Assembly: GCA_016124195.1 (NCBI GenBank)
Contig: WGOE01000006.1
Location: forward strand, 248,001-312,000
Direction: 5' to 3'
From: a bacterium
Lineage (GTDB): Bacteria > Pseudomonadota > Alphaproteobacteria > Rhodobacterales > Rhodobacteraceae
DNA: 64,000 nucleotides
Positions 33,633 to 43,160 of this stretch are shown here, piece by piece. The notes beneath the pieces are model-generated. The model did no database searches and had not been told where the DNA came from. It worked only from the letters and a program-made list of their open reading frames with translations. The number at the start of each line of letters is the position of its first letter. Within the stretch, counting starts at the first letter, position 1. Position numbers and translations under genes: made by a program.

Positions 33633-35651
33633 TCAGATCACCAGGAAATCGGCATAGGTCAGCGCCGGGTGTCCGTCCAGAACCGCGAACTGGACGCTGG
33701 CCCCCGTGCCGCTGCCATCGGCATCGAAGAACAGCTGTCCGGTCGCGGTGTCATAGACGATGCGGTCGGTGGCATGGGCGGCCAGCCCCGTCGTGTTGGA
33801 CTCGAAGGCCTGCTGGGGCAGGTTTCCCGCCGAAAGCCCGGCGAAGGCCTGGTGGCCGACCCGGATCCTGTCCACCGTCCCGTCGAAATCGGTGATCGTG
33901 TCCAGATTGCCGGCCCCAAGTGCTGCGGTGAAGACGAAGGCATCGGCCCCGGCCCCGCCGGTCAGCGTGTCAGAGCCCAGCCCGCCGTTCAGCACATTGT
34001 TGCCGGCGTTGCCGATGATGTGGTTGTCCAGCGCATTGCCATTTCCATTGATCGCGGCGCTACCCAGCAGGGTCAGGTTCTCAAGGTTGGCGGCCAGGCT
34101 GTAGCTGGCCGAACTGCGCACCAGGTCGATCCCGGCATTCAGCGCCTCGACGATCTTGTCGCCGCCGTTGGTGATGTAGATGTCATTGCCCAGACCGCCC
34201 GCCAGCGTGTCGATCCCGAGCCCGCCGGACAGCACGTCATTGCCGTTGCCGCCATTCAGGTAATCGTTGCCGGCGCCGCCGTTGATCCTGTCGGCCCCGC
34301 CCGCGGCGTAGATCCGGTCGGCGGCCGTCCCGCCGGTCAGGGTGTCGTTGAAAAGCGTGCCGGCGATCGATTGCCCGGTGCTGGTGGCACTGTCGTTGAT
34401 GGTGACACCGGCAGAGCGGGTGTCATAGATCGCGCTGTGCAGGACATTGGTGGTGGCCGTCAGATCCTCGCGCCAGACCGCCTCGAACCGCCCGTCGCCA
34501 AGCGAGACGAGGTCGGTCAGATCACCGGTCGAGTGCGGCAGCGACAGGGTGGCGCCGACCTGATGTAGCGAGGCATCGAAGATCTTGATGAGCGAGCGCA
34601 GGCCATCGTCATAGCCGACCACGATGTTGCCAAAGCCGATGTGGGTCAGATGAACCGAGGTGGAAGAACCCGAGGCGACCTCGAACTCGGTGGTGTTGAT
34701 CACGGTGCCGGTTGGCCCCAGGGTCTGCAGCGCGATTTCCTCGTGCCGGAGGCCGGTGCTGTCGTGGTAGTGGAAGGTCTCGGTCAGAACGCCGTAGTCG
34801 CCTTTCGGGTCAAGGTCGCTGGGGCGGGAGAAGTTGAAATCGTCGATCCCGTTGGTGTTTTCGCCGTTCGGGCCATGGATGGTCAGGTCATGGGCGAAAT
34901 TGTCGGGCCCGGTCGTGCCATCCACCGCGACGGTCTGTATGTGGACCGCGCTCGTGACCCCCTGCGGCAGGCGGTACATCAGCAGATAGGCGGGGGCAGA
35001 GCCGCTTTGGGCCGTGAAATAGGTGCCGAAGGTGATGCCGTGATGCGAGCCGTCGTTGATCGAGGCGAAGACGCCTGCCGTCAGCGGCGTGCCGGCGTCC
35101 GAGATCGTCTCGAAGCCGATCTGGGTCGCGTGGCTTGACGGATCATAGGTCGAATAGGCGACCATGAAGCTGTTGCCGAAGTCTGCCGCGGCCGAGACGG
35201 TGATGTCATAGACATTGTGCACCGCAATGGTGCCGCCAAAGACCCAGGTGAAGGGCGCGCCGACCTTTGCGCCGCTGGCGTCATAGATCTGTTCATGGCC
35301 TGTCGTCGAGTCGGTCGCGGCATTGGTATAGGCGCCGCCCGTGGTCCAGAACACCGCATGTTCGCTCGCCGAAATCGGCAGGTCCTTGTAGCGGAAGGCA
35401 AAGGTCGCGCCGGTGCTGGGGTCGGTGGCCGGCACGTCGTAACTGGCAACCGTCGTGGCGCCTTGGACCAGATTTCCGAAAAAATCGAATTCCTTGTGGA
35501 AAAGCGTCACCCTGTAGGGCGCCGAGGCGCTGGTGCTCGTGGTGGTGGCATAGGCCATGTAAAGGCCACCCGCACCGTCGCTGACCAGACTGGGTTTGAA
35601 ATAGCGCCCGACCGGGGTCGTGGTTTCGGCGGACCATAGGTAAAATGTCAT
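33633..35651 (-). CDS. RTX-type calcium-binding secreted protein
   Basis: 672 residues from the ATG after AGGGATGAC. The first 430 residues are beta-rich without a known enzyme motif (starting MTFYLWSAETTTPVGRYFKP). Then come RTX nonapeptides GGxGxDxLx: GGADRINGGAGNDYLNGG, GNGNDVLSGG, GLGIDTLAGG, GLGSDTLTGGAGADAF. The C-terminus is a type I secretion-like end (FADFLVI region: HPALTYADFLVI). No N-terminal signal peptide is present, consistent with type I rather than type II export. No hlyB/hlyD genes adjoin it. Confidence 0.9.
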   Translation of the reverse strand: MTFYLWSAETTTPVGRYFKPSLVSDGAGGLYMAYATTTSTSASAPYRVTLFHKEFDFFGNLVQGATTVASYDVPATDPSTGATFAFRYKDLPISASEHAVFWTTGGAYTNAATDSTTGHEQIYDASGAKVGAPFTWVFGGTIAVHNVYDITVSAAADFGNSFMVAYSTYDPSSHATQIGFETISDAGTPLTAGVFASINDGSHHGITFGTYFTAQSGSAPAYLLMYRLPQGVTSAVHIQTVAVDGTTGPDNFAHDLTIHGPNGENTNGIDDFNFSRPSDLDPKGDYGVLTETFHYHDSTGLRHEEIALQTLGPTGTVINTTEFEVASGSSTSVHLTHIGFGNIVVGYDDGLRSLIKIFDASLHQVGATLSLPHSTGDLTDLVSLGDGRFEAVWREDLTATTNVLHSAIYDTRSAGVTINDSATSTGQSIAGTLFNDTLTGGTAADRIYAAGGADRINGGAGNDYLNGGNGNDVLSGGLGIDTLAGGLGNDIYITNGGDKIVEALNAGIDLVRSSASYSLAANLENLTLLGSAAINGNGNALDNHIIGNAGNNVLNGGLGSDTLTGGAGADAFVFTAALGAGNLDTITDFDGTVDRIRVGHQAFAGLSAGNLPQQAFESNTTGLAAHATDRIVYDTATGQLFFDADGSGTGASVQFAVLDGHPALTYADFLVI

Positions 35652-35905
35652 TTTGTCATCCCTGAAATCAACGGAAACAGTGCGAATGTATCGGGGGCGG
35701 GTCAGCTGAAATCGCATCGCCCCGGGCACTATCGCGCAAGCGGCCTGTTGCGAGAAGATGCGGCCGAACCGGCGTCGATCACGTTCCTGTGGGGCCGCCA
35801 TGGGTTCAGCCGCGCTGTCGGGCCGGGAAATACCCCGGGGTCTCGATACCAAATCTTAGCGCCTTGCATGCTATCGGACAGGGCGGCAGAACAAGGACGG
35901 CTTCG

Positions 35906-37147
35906 ATGTCCCAGATCATCGCTCCGGTCGGAGCGGACACTCAAGAAGAAGTCCGGTTCGGGCTGGACGAAATGTTCTATTCGCGCACCGACGCGCGCGG
36001 GGTCATCCTTGCCGGCAACGAGGTGTTTCGCCGGGTCAGTGGCCATGACTGGAACAAGCTGATCGGGGCGCCCCACCGCCTCGTCCGCCACCGCGCCACG
36101 CCCCGGGCGGTGTTCCGCATCTTGTGGACGACCATTCAGGCCGGCGAACCGGCCGTGGCCTATGTCTGCAACCGTGCCGCGGACGGGCGCCCCTATTGGG
36201 TTCTGGCCACGGTGCTGCCCTATGCGCAGGGCTATCTTTCGGTGCGCATCAAGCCGACCTCGCCGCTGTTCGTTGCCGCGAGGGACCTGTACAAGCGCCT
36301 TGCCGCGGCCGAGGCCAACGAGGGCTTTTCGATCGAGGCATCGGTGCGGGATCTTGAGGCTAGCCTGAGGGATCTTGGCTTTGCCGATTATCCCGGTTTC
36401 ATGCGCGCGGCCCTGTCACAGGAATATGCGGCACGCGAGGTAGCGCTGCACCGGGCAGAGCGGTTTCCCCACGAGGCCGTCCGCCTGATCCGTCAGGGCC
36501 TTTTCGACACGCTGGCCGGGCAGGACGCGCTGCAGAACAATTTCGAACGGCTGAAGATTCTGCCGCGCAACCTCAGCATCCTGGCCTCGCGGCTGGAGCC
36601 GTCGGGCGGGCCGCTGGTCGCGGTCGCCAAGATCTATCTTGAGGCCTCGCTGGCGATCCTCAAGCAGATCAACGCCTTCACCGCCGGCAAGGCGAGCCTG
36701 TGCGGGCGGATGTCCGATCTGTTCGAACGCGCCGCCTTTCTGACCATCTGCTCGAACTTGCAGCAAGAGATTGGCCACAGCGTCGTGGATGAGGATTGGT
36801 CGCGCGCCGGCCTTGTCCAGGAGGTCGAGGTTGGCCAGCTCGACCGTTTGGGCGCCCACTACCGCCAGTCCGCCCAGACCGCGATCGACGAGGCTTGTGC
36901 CTTGGCCGAACGGATGCTTGCGGCCGGGGTAGATCTGCGCCGCGCGATGCTCAGCCTCGAAACGGTCACCGTGATGGGCAAGGTCGAAAGCGCCCGGCTT
37001 GGCCCCGAAGGCGACCGGGTTCGCGACACGATGCTGTTGCTGCATGAACTGAATGTCGAGATTTCCAAGGCGCTTGACCGGATCAGCGTTCTGTCCGCCA
37101 CGCTGCATGGCGGGATGCACGGGATCAAATCCAGTTTCGCAACTTAG
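35906..37147 (+). CDS. Aer-like PAS-domain sensor without methyl-accepting domain
   Basis: 413 residues, ATG after AAGGACGG. Residues 20-110 are an Aer-type PAS domain (MFYSRTDARGVILAGNEVFRRVSG, LIGAPHRLVRHRATPRAVF, RPYWVLATVLPYAQGYLSV), which in relatives binds FAD or haem and senses redox state or oxygen. The remaining 300 residues are helical with no transmembrane segment, no HAMP and no chemoreceptor hairpin motif. It appears to be a soluble sensor. The output partner is unknown. Confidence 0.8.
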   Translation: MSQIIAPVGADTQEEVRFGLDEMFYSRTDARGVILAGNEVFRRVSGHDWNKLIGAPHRLVRHRATPRAVFRILWTTIQAGEPAVAYVCNRAADGRPYWVLATVLPYAQGYLSVRIKPTSPLFVAARDLYKRLAAAEANEGFSIEASVRDLEASLRDLGFADYPGFMRAALSQEYAAREVALHRAERFPHEAVRLIRQGLFDTLAGQDALQNNFERLKILPRNLSILASRLEPSGGPLVAVAKIYLEASLAILKQINAFTAGKASLCGRMSDLFERAAFLTICSNLQQEIGHSVVDEDWSRAGLVQEVEVGQLDRLGAHYRQSAQTAIDEACALAERMLAAGVDLRRAMLSLETVTVMGKVESARLGPEGDRVRDTMLLLHELNVEISKALDRISVLSATLHGGMHGIKSSFAT

Positions 37148-37340
37148 CGCGTCGGGGGCAGCGGGGTCGGTCTGGCCTTCTGCCATTTCATTCTGACGGC
37201 GTATGGTGCTGCCGGATGCGCCGGGCCGGGGTCTTCGAAAGCCATTGAGGAGAGCGTCTATACCTTTGGTTTATGAGCGTTTAGCCGCCTGTATAAAGCA
37301 TGCGGAGCCTCTTGGAATGTAATTGACCCGCAGCCCCTTG

Positions 37341-37359
37341 CTCTGATTGCTCATCAGAG
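37341..37359 (+). promoter_or_regulatory. stem-loop in the gspD leader
   Basis: CTCTGAT-TGCTC-ATCAGAG, a perfect 7-bp hairpin 43 bp before the gspD ATG. A TATAAA at 37292-37297 could be the -10 element of the operon promoter, though no good -35 is visible. Confidence 0.4.
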
Positions 37360-37401
37360 GGGCGTGTCGAAACCGGGGCGCAAGGGGCCGAATTGCCGAT
37401 C

Positions 37402-39399
37402 ATGTATTTCAGAACTCCGCTGGCGATGCTGACGCTTTGTGTGGCGATTGGTGCCTTGTCGGCTTGCGTCGAGGGCACGACGAACGGCACGGGGCTCTCC
37501 GGGGACACCGACGCCCTGTCGCGGGTGAACCTTGCGCCGCACAACGGGCGCCCGGGCACCGCCGGCGCCATGACCACAAGCCAGCCGACGCAGGTGGTCT
37601 ATTTCAACGACACGGGCGATGCCACACCCGTGCAACCGGGCGTGCAGCCGGTGGGGCAGGGCTATACCGTCAACCTGCAGGGTGTCACGGTCGATGTCGC
37701 GGCCAAATCCCTGCTGGGCGACATTCTGGGCGTGCCCTATACGCTGGACCCTTCCGCCTCGGGCGCCATCACCATGGCGACCGGCGGGCCGGTGCCGCGG
37801 TCCGAGCTTCTGATGATCTTCGAACAGGCCCTGCAGGCCAACGGGTTGATCCTCGTCAGCGAGGGCGCGGGCTTCCGGATCAAGGCCACCGACGGCAATG
37901 CCGTCACCGCCAGCATGGCGCGCGAGGGTTACGGCTTCACCGCCTTGCCGCTGCGCCATCTGGGCGCCAAGCGGATGCTGGCCCTGCTGGACGGATTTGC
38001 CGCCCCCGAGGGCGCCATCCGCGCCTCGGAGAATGACGACATGATTCTGATCCGGGGCAGTGCCGCCGACCGGCAGAACATCGCCGGCATCGTGCAGTCG
38101 CTGGACGTGGATCTTCTGGCCAAGCCCAATTCGGGCATCGCCTTCCTGCAGAACGCCCCGGCGACGCAGGTCGTGGCCGACCTTGCGACTGTGGCCGCCA
38201 ACGATCCGCGCGCCTCGGGCTGGTCGACCATGGTGCTGCAACGCTCCAACGCCATCCTGGTGCAGACGCATGACCGGGGCGAGTTGCAGCGCGCCATGCA
38301 GTGGATCCGGCAGCTGGACCGCACCGGCGGTGCGGCGGGCGGCGACATCACGGTCTATCAGGTGCAATATGCCAAGGCCTCGGACCTGTCGGGGATCTTG
38401 CAGGCGACCTTGGGCGAGGGCGGCCCGGCGCCGGCTACGCCCAGCACGCCGGCCCCTGCGCCCGCCGCCCCGGCCGGTGCAGACGCCATCGCGGTGCCGA
38501 CGGGCGGGGCAAGCGCCGTCTCGGCCGTGGCCGCGCCCGCGAGCGGTGACACCCGCTTCACGCCCGACGACGGCAACAACACCATCATCATCCGCGGCTC
38601 GACCCCGGTGCGCCAGCAGGCGCTGCAATTGCTGTCCGCCATCGACCGTGCGCCGGTTCAGGTTCTGATCGACGTGCTGTTGATCGAGGTGACTCTGAAC
38701 GATGCCACGGCCATGGGCGTGCAGGCCTATCTGCAGAACCAGGATGCGAGCCTGATCGCCTCGAACGGCACGTCGACGGCGATTGCCACCTCTGCCCCGG
38801 GGTTCAACCTGGTCCTCGGCGCCGGGGTGAACCCCAAGCTGATCATCGACGACCTGAGCCAGGTCACCAAGGTCAAGGTCGTCTCGGCGCCCTCGGTTTC
38901 GGCCTTCGAGAACGAAGAGGCGCAGATCAAGGTCGTCGAACAGGTACCGATCGTCACCCAGCAGGTCATCTCGACCACGGCGGGCAATGCGCCGGTGGTG
39001 AACTCGGTCGAATATCACGACGCGGGGGTGATCCTGAAGGTCACGCCGCGGGTCAGCCAGACCAACCTCGTGAACCTGCAGGTCGATCAGGAACTGTCTG
39101 CGGTGGTGGGCAACAATTCGGGCACGACGACGCTGACCCCGACACTGCGGCAGCGGTCAATCTCGACCCGGGTCGCGGTCTATGACGGGCAGACCGTGGC
39201 GCTGGGTGGGCTGATCTCGGCGCAGGACACCAATGGGCGCAACAAGCTTTTCGGCTTCCTGACCAACCACAAGAACACCGAAAAGAACCGGACCGAGCTT
39301 TTGGTCTTCATCACGCCGCGCGTGGTGCGCAACCAGCAGGATGCTGCCGCGGTCGCCGCCGGATTGCGGGCGCGGATGCCGCCGATGAGCGGGAATTGA
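37402..39399 (+). CDS. gspD: type II secretion secretin GspD
   Basis: 665 residues. A lipoprotein signal (lipobox GALSAC) is followed by N-domains with short repeats (N0: VNLQGVTVDVAAKSLLGDILG) and a Pro/Ala-rich linker near residue 350. The secretin domain carries VKVVSAPSVSAFENEEAQIKV, VPIVTQQVIST and the C-terminal GGLISAQDTNGRNKLFGFL. It forms the outer-membrane pore. The start is uncertain: a TTG nine bases upstream has a better purine run, while the ATG gives the cleaner signal peptide. Confidence 0.94.
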   Translation: MYFRTPLAMLTLCVAIGALSACVEGTTNGTGLSGDTDALSRVNLAPHNGRPGTAGAMTTSQPTQVVYFNDTGDATPVQPGVQPVGQGYTVNLQGVTVDVAAKSLLGDILGVPYTLDPSASGAITMATGGPVPRSELLMIFEQALQANGLILVSEGAGFRIKATDGNAVTASMAREGYGFTALPLRHLGAKRMLALLDGFAAPEGAIRASENDDMILIRGSAADRQNIAGIVQSLDVDLLAKPNSGIAFLQNAPATQVVADLATVAANDPRASGWSTMVLQRSNAILVQTHDRGELQRAMQWIRQLDRTGGAAGGDITVYQVQYAKASDLSGILQATLGEGGPAPATPSTPAPAPAAPAGADAIAVPTGGASAVSAVAAPASGDTRFTPDDGNNTIIIRGSTPVRQQALQLLSAIDRAPVQVLIDVLLIEVTLNDATAMGVQAYLQNQDASLIASNGTSTAIATSAPGFNLVLGAGVNPKLIIDDLSQVTKVKVVSAPSVSAFENEEAQIKVVEQVPIVTQQVISTTAGNAPVVNSVEYHDAGVILKVTPRVSQTNLVNLQVDQELSAVVGNNSGTTTLTPTLRQRSISTRVAVYDGQTVALGGLISAQDTNGRNKLFGFLTNHKNTEKNRTELLVFITPRVVRNQQDAAAVAAGLRARMPPMSGN

Positions 39400-40952
39400 T
39401 GCGCGCCCCGGCCGCCACGGGCAGCGCGCCGGAGGATCCGCTGGCGCTCGCCCGCGCCCGGGCTGCGGCGCATGGCCTGCCCCTGATGACCGAGGCCGAC
39501 TGGCCGCCCAGCCCCGACCTGCCCGAGGGTCTGTCGCGCGCCTTCCTGCGGCGCAGCCTGATGCTGCCCCTGGGGCGCGACGCGTCAGGCCATTGGCGCG
39601 TGGCACTGGCCGATCCGGCCGACACGACCGCCCTGGCCGCCCTGCGCGTGGCGCTTGGCGCGGATCTGGCGCTGCTGGTCGCCTCGCAGCCGGCGCTTCT
39701 GTCGCGGCTGGACGACATGCCTTCGGCCGCACCCGTGCCAGGTGCCGAACCGGCTGAAGGGGACGCACAGGACAGCGCGCTGGATGCGCCGGTGATCGCC
39801 CTTCTGGACCGCGTGCTGGCCCAGGCGGTCGAGGCGCGGGCGACGGATCTGCATTTCGAACCCGGTCCCGCCGAGATGGCGGTGCGCCAAAGGGTGGACG
39901 GCATGCTGCGGCCGGTGGGCGCGCTGCCCGCCGCCACCGGGCGGGCGGTGGTGGCGCGGCTGAAGATCCTCGCCGGGCTGAACATCGCCGAGCGGCGCCT
40001 GGCGCAGGACGGCCCGATCCGCGCGGTGATCGCGGGGCGCACCTTCGATCTGCGGCTGGCCACCTTGCCGATGGTCGATGGCGAGGGGGCGGCCTTGCGC
40101 ATTCTGGCCGGGCGGCAAAGCCTGCCAACCATCGCGAGCCTTGGCCTGCAGCCGCCGGCCGAGGCCGCGCTGACCGCGGCCTTGGCGCAGTCGCACGGGC
40201 TGATCCTGATCACCGGGCCGACCGGCAGTGGCAAGACCACCACCCTGGCCGCCGCGACCGGCCATGTGAACGACCCGCGCCGCAAGATCATCTCGATCGA
40301 GGACCCGGTGGAATACCACATCCCCGGCATCTCGCAGGTCCAGGTCAACCCGGCCATCGGCCTGAGCTTTTCGGCCGGCCTGCGCGCCTTCATGCGGGCC
40401 GATCCCGACATCCTGCTGGTGGGCGAGGTGCGCGACGCCGAAACCGCCGCGGTCACGGTGCAGGCCTCGCTGACCGGGCATCTGGTGCTGACGACCCTGC
40501 ACACCAACTCTGCCGCCGGGGCGGTGGTGCGGCTGGCCGAGATGGGGGTGGAGCCCTATCTTCTGGCGGCCACGCTGCGCCTGTCGGTCGGGCAGCGCCT
40601 CGTGCGGCTTTTGTGCCGGCATTGCCGGACCGAGACGCAGGGCCGCCTGCCCTTTGCCGAAGACATCCAGCGCCTTTGCGGCCATGACCCGGCCCGGCCC
40701 GCCGCGCATTGGACAGCGCAGGGCTGCGATCATTGCGGGCGGACCGGCTATTACGGCCGCCTTGCGATCTTTGAGGTAATGCCCCTGACCGAGGCCCTGC
40801 GCGCCGCAGTGCTGGCCGGGGCGGGCACCGCCTCCCTGCACCGGACCGCCCTTGAGGAGGGCATGCAGCCCTTGATGGCCGATGGCCTGCGCCGCGTGCT
40901 CGAAGGGGTGACCTCGGTCGAAGAGGTTCTGCGGGTGGTGCAGGATGGCTAG
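39399..40952 (+). CDS. gspE: type II secretion ATPase GspE
   Basis: 517 residues; ATG overlaps the gspD stop (TGATG). The N1E region is followed by the ATPase core: Walker A GPTGSGKTTTLAA (about residue 273), Asp box SIEDPVEYHIPG, Walker B ADPDILLVGEVRDAETA, His box LTGHLVLTTLHTN. The tetracysteine zinc motif CRHCRTE...CDHCGRTGYYGR has all four cysteines. It powers pseudopilus assembly from the cytoplasmic side. Confidence 0.96.
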   Translation: MRAPAATGSAPEDPLALARARAAAHGLPLMTEADWPPSPDLPEGLSRAFLRRSLMLPLGRDASGHWRVALADPADTTALAALRVALGADLALLVASQPALLSRLDDMPSAAPVPGAEPAEGDAQDSALDAPVIALLDRVLAQAVEARATDLHFEPGPAEMAVRQRVDGMLRPVGALPAATGRAVVARLKILAGLNIAERRLAQDGPIRAVIAGRTFDLRLATLPMVDGEGAALRILAGRQSLPTIASLGLQPPAEAALTAALAQSHGLILITGPTGSGKTTTLAAATGHVNDPRRKIISIEDPVEYHIPGISQVQVNPAIGLSFSAGLRAFMRADPDILLVGEVRDAETAAVTVQASLTGHLVLTTLHTNSAAGAVVRLAEMGVEPYLLAATLRLSVGQRLVRLLCRHCRTETQGRLPFAEDIQRLCGHDPARPAAHWTAQGCDHCGRTGYYGRLAIFEVMPLTEALRAAVLAGAGTASLHRTALEEGMQPLMADGLRRVLEGVTSVEEVLRVVQDG

Positions 40953-42006
40953 TCTTTTCGCCCAAACCCCCACGCCGGACGACATCACGCTCTTCACCCA
41001 GGAACTGTCGTGGATGATCGGCGCGGGCGTGCCCTTGGGCCGCGCCATCGACCTTCTGGGGCAAGAGGCGGGGCAGGGCCGCCTGCAGCCGGTTCTGCTG
41101 GCCGTGCGCGGCGAATTGCGCGCGGGCGCCAGCTTGGCCGATGCGCTGACCCGGCAGGGCGCAGTCTTTCCCGAGGCCTATCTGCGCCTCGTGGCGCTGG
41201 CCGAGGGCACCGGCACGCTGCCACTGGTTCTGCAACGCCTGCATGCCGGGCGCTCTCAGGCGCAGGCCTTGCGGCGCAAGATCGGTTCGGCCCTGGTCTA
41301 TCCGGCCTTCCTTCTGTTGGTGGCGCTTGCGGCCATGGCGATGATCGCGCTGGCCGTCGTGCCGCAGATGCGGTCGGTCCTGCCGGCCGAGCCGCGCGCC
41401 GATGGGGCCGATGCCGCGATCCGGCGGCTGATCGGCCTGTCGGACTGGCTGACCGGCCATGCCGTGCTGGCCGGCGTCGTGCTTGCACTGCTGCTTGCCG
41501 GGCTGGCGCTGGCCTTGCGCCTGCCGCGGGTCCAGGCCGCCTTGATCGCGGGGGCCACCTATCTGCCCGTAGTCGGCAACCTGATCCTGACGGCGCGGCT
41601 GGCCGAGATGACACGCTCGCTCGCCATGCTGACCGAGGCGGGCCTGCCCCTCGCCGAGGCCCTGCGCCTGACCCGGCGCAGCACCGCATCGGGCGACCTC
41701 GCCCGCCTGCTGGAAGGGATGGAGAACGCCCTGCGCGCCGGTCAGGACGTGACCCAGCCGCTGCGCACCGCTCGGGGTGTGCCGCCCCTTTTGTCCAGCC
41801 TGATCCGGGTCGGCCAGGAGACCGGCAACATGGCCCGCAGCCTGACCCAGGCCGCCCAGGTCTTCGAGGAAAAGACCCGTCTCGCGCTTGACCGGGCGCT
41901 GGTGCTTTTGGAGCCGCTGATCATCCTGACGATCTCGGTCGGGGTGGGCGGGCTGATCTATACCGTGATCGGGGCGTTGATGTCGGTCAACGACCTGTTT
42001 GTCTGA
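40945..42006 (+). CDS. gspF: type II secretion inner-membrane protein GspF
   Basis: 353 residues, overlapping gspE by 8 bp. Two GspF repeats (FTQELSWMIGAGVPLGRAIDLL and RLAEMTRSLAMLTEAGLPLAEAL) alternate with three transmembrane helices, and it ends with the family helix LLEPLIILTISVGVGGLIYTVIGALMS. It is the platform protein that couples the GspE ATPase to the pseudopilus. It is slightly shorter at the N-terminus than most GspF proteins. Confidence 0.95.
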   Translation: MASLFAQTPTPDDITLFTQELSWMIGAGVPLGRAIDLLGQEAGQGRLQPVLLAVRGELRAGASLADALTRQGAVFPEAYLRLVALAEGTGTLPLVLQRLHAGRSQAQALRRKIGSALVYPAFLLLVALAAMAMIALAVVPQMRSVLPAEPRADGADAAIRRLIGLSDWLTGHAVLAGVVLALLLAGLALALRLPRVQAALIAGATYLPVVGNLILTARLAEMTRSLAMLTEAGLPLAEALRLTRRSTASGDLARLLEGMENALRAGQDVTQPLRTARGVPPLLSSLIRVGQETGNMARSLTQAAQVFEEKTRLALDRALVLLEPLIILTISVGVGGLIYTVIGALMSVNDLFV

Positions 42007-42015
42007 GAGGAAGCC

Positions 42016-42429
42016 ATGGACCAAGACGAAAAAGAGGCCGGGTTTACGCTGGTGGAACTGCTGGTGGTGCTGGTCATCCTCGCACTGCTGGCGGCCTTGG
42101 TCGGGCCCAAGGTGATTGGCTACATGTCCTCGTCCCGGGTCAAGACGGCGCATGTCCAGATCGCCTCGTACCAGACGGCGCTGGAGCTTTATCACCTTGA
42201 CCTGGGCCGCTATCCGCAAACCTCTGACGGGCTTGGCGCGCTGGCCAAGGCGCCGGCCGGGGCCACCGGCTGGGCCGGCCCCTATCTGGACAAGGCGGTG
42301 GCCAATGACCCCTGGGGCCATCCCTACGACTATTCGGCCAGCGCCGACGGCAGCAGCTACCAACTGCGCAGCTTCGGGGCCGACGGGCGGGAAGGCGGCG
42401 AGGGCGACAATGCCGACATCTCGCCATGA
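42016..42429 (+). CDS. gspG: major pseudopilin GspG
   Basis: 137 residues. Prepilin leader with cleavage after Gly9 (EAG|FTLVELLVVLVILALLAALVGP) and Glu5 of the mature helix. The C-terminal GspG signature GRYPQTSDGLGAL, the GPYLDKAVANDPWGHPYDY segment and the Asp-rich end GEGDNADI form the Ca2+ loop. It forms the body of the type II pseudopilus. Confidence 0.96.
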   Translation: MDQDEKEAGFTLVELLVVLVILALLAALVGPKVIGYMSSSRVKTAHVQIASYQTALELYHLDLGRYPQTSDGLGALAKAPAGATGWAGPYLDKAVANDPWGHPYDYSASADGSSYQLRSFGADGREGGEGDNADISP

Positions 42430-42850
42430 CCGCGCCTTCGCCCGAACGCCCGCCAACGGCGAGGCCGGCGTCACCCTGGCCGAGATGCTTCTGGTCGTGG
42501 CGATCACGGCCCTGGCGGCGGGGCTGGTCGTCGGGCGCGGCCTGCCCGGCCAGAGCCGGATCGACCGGGCGGCCCTGCAATCCTTCGTGCGCAGCGTGCG
42601 GGCCGAGGCCATGCGCACCGACCGCCGCATCGCGCTTGCGGCCGGTCGCGATGGTCACAGCCTTGCCGCCGGCACCAAGACGCTGGCCCTGGCCCCCGAC
42701 CATCAGGTCTTTACCTCGGCCAGCGGCGGCGGCAGCGCCATCCGCTTTGACCCCGACGGGTCCAGCGACGGCGGGTTGGTGCGGGCGCTGGGGCCGGGCG
42801 GCGAGGACCGGATCGTCATCGCCCCCGTCACCGGCGCCCTGCAACCCTGA
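42410..42850 (+). CDS. gspH: minor pseudopilin GspH
   Basis: 146 residues. The ATG at 42410 lies inside the end of gspG (20-bp overlap) behind GGCGAGGGCGAC. A 20-residue leader ends in GEAG, then VTLAEMLLVVAITALAAGLVVG follows: Glu5 is kept but the first mature residue is Val, not Phe. The remainder (VRAEAMRTDRRIALAAG, SGGGSAIRFDPDGSSDGG) matches the beta-sheet domain of GspH with its FxPxGxSxGG-like loop. Confidence 0.92.
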   Translation: MPTSRHDRAFARTPANGEAGVTLAEMLLVVAITALAAGLVVGRGLPGQSRIDRAALQSFVRSVRAEAMRTDRRIALAAGRDGHSLAAGTKTLALAPDHQVFTSASGGGSAIRFDPDGSSDGGLVRALGPGGEDRIVIAPVTGALQP

Positions 42851-43160
42851 GGCGGGCTTTTCCCTTGTCGAAGTGCTCGCCGCCATGACAATCGCCGCGA
42901 TGACCGTGGTGGCGGCGCTGACGCTTTTCACCCAATCCGCCCGCGTCAACGACCGGATGATCCGCGAAACCGCCGCGCGCGATCTGGCCCGCACGCTGCT
43001 GGCCACCGGGCAGGTCGGGCGCGGGCAGGCCGGCGCACTCTCCTGGGTGGCGAGCCTGACCCCGCCCGATCAGGGCCTCGTGCTGCATCAGGTCGCGGTC
43101 ACCTGGGCCGGCGGCCCGCAGATCGCGCAGGCCCGTCTGGAACCGGAGGCCGCGCAATGA
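42747..43160 (+). CDS. gspI: minor pseudopilin GspI, start codon unclear
   Basis: The pseudopilin core EAG|FSLVEVLAAMTIAAMTVVAALTLF begins at 42849, and the rest (ARDLARTLLATGQVG, HQVAVTWAGGPQIAQARLEPE) fits GspI. Between the gspH region and this core, the frame has no ATG or GTG. The only usual start giving a leader is TTG at 42747, which makes an oversized 36-residue leader wholly inside gspH. Initiation at a rare codon near the gspH stop (42848-42850), or frameshift from gspH, is also possible. The coding frame is certain, the start is not. Confidence 0.8.
   Translation: MTPTGPATAGWCGRWGRAARTGSSSPPSPAPCNPEAGFSLVEVLAAMTIAAMTVVAALTLFTQSARVNDRMIRETAARDLARTLLATGQVGRGQAGALSWVASLTPPDQGLVLHQVAVTWAGGPQIAQARLEPEAAQ

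Noticed and set aside
40453-42630. 725-codon minus-strand frame across gspE-gspG
   Set aside because: Covers three gsp genes in antisense; no supporting features.
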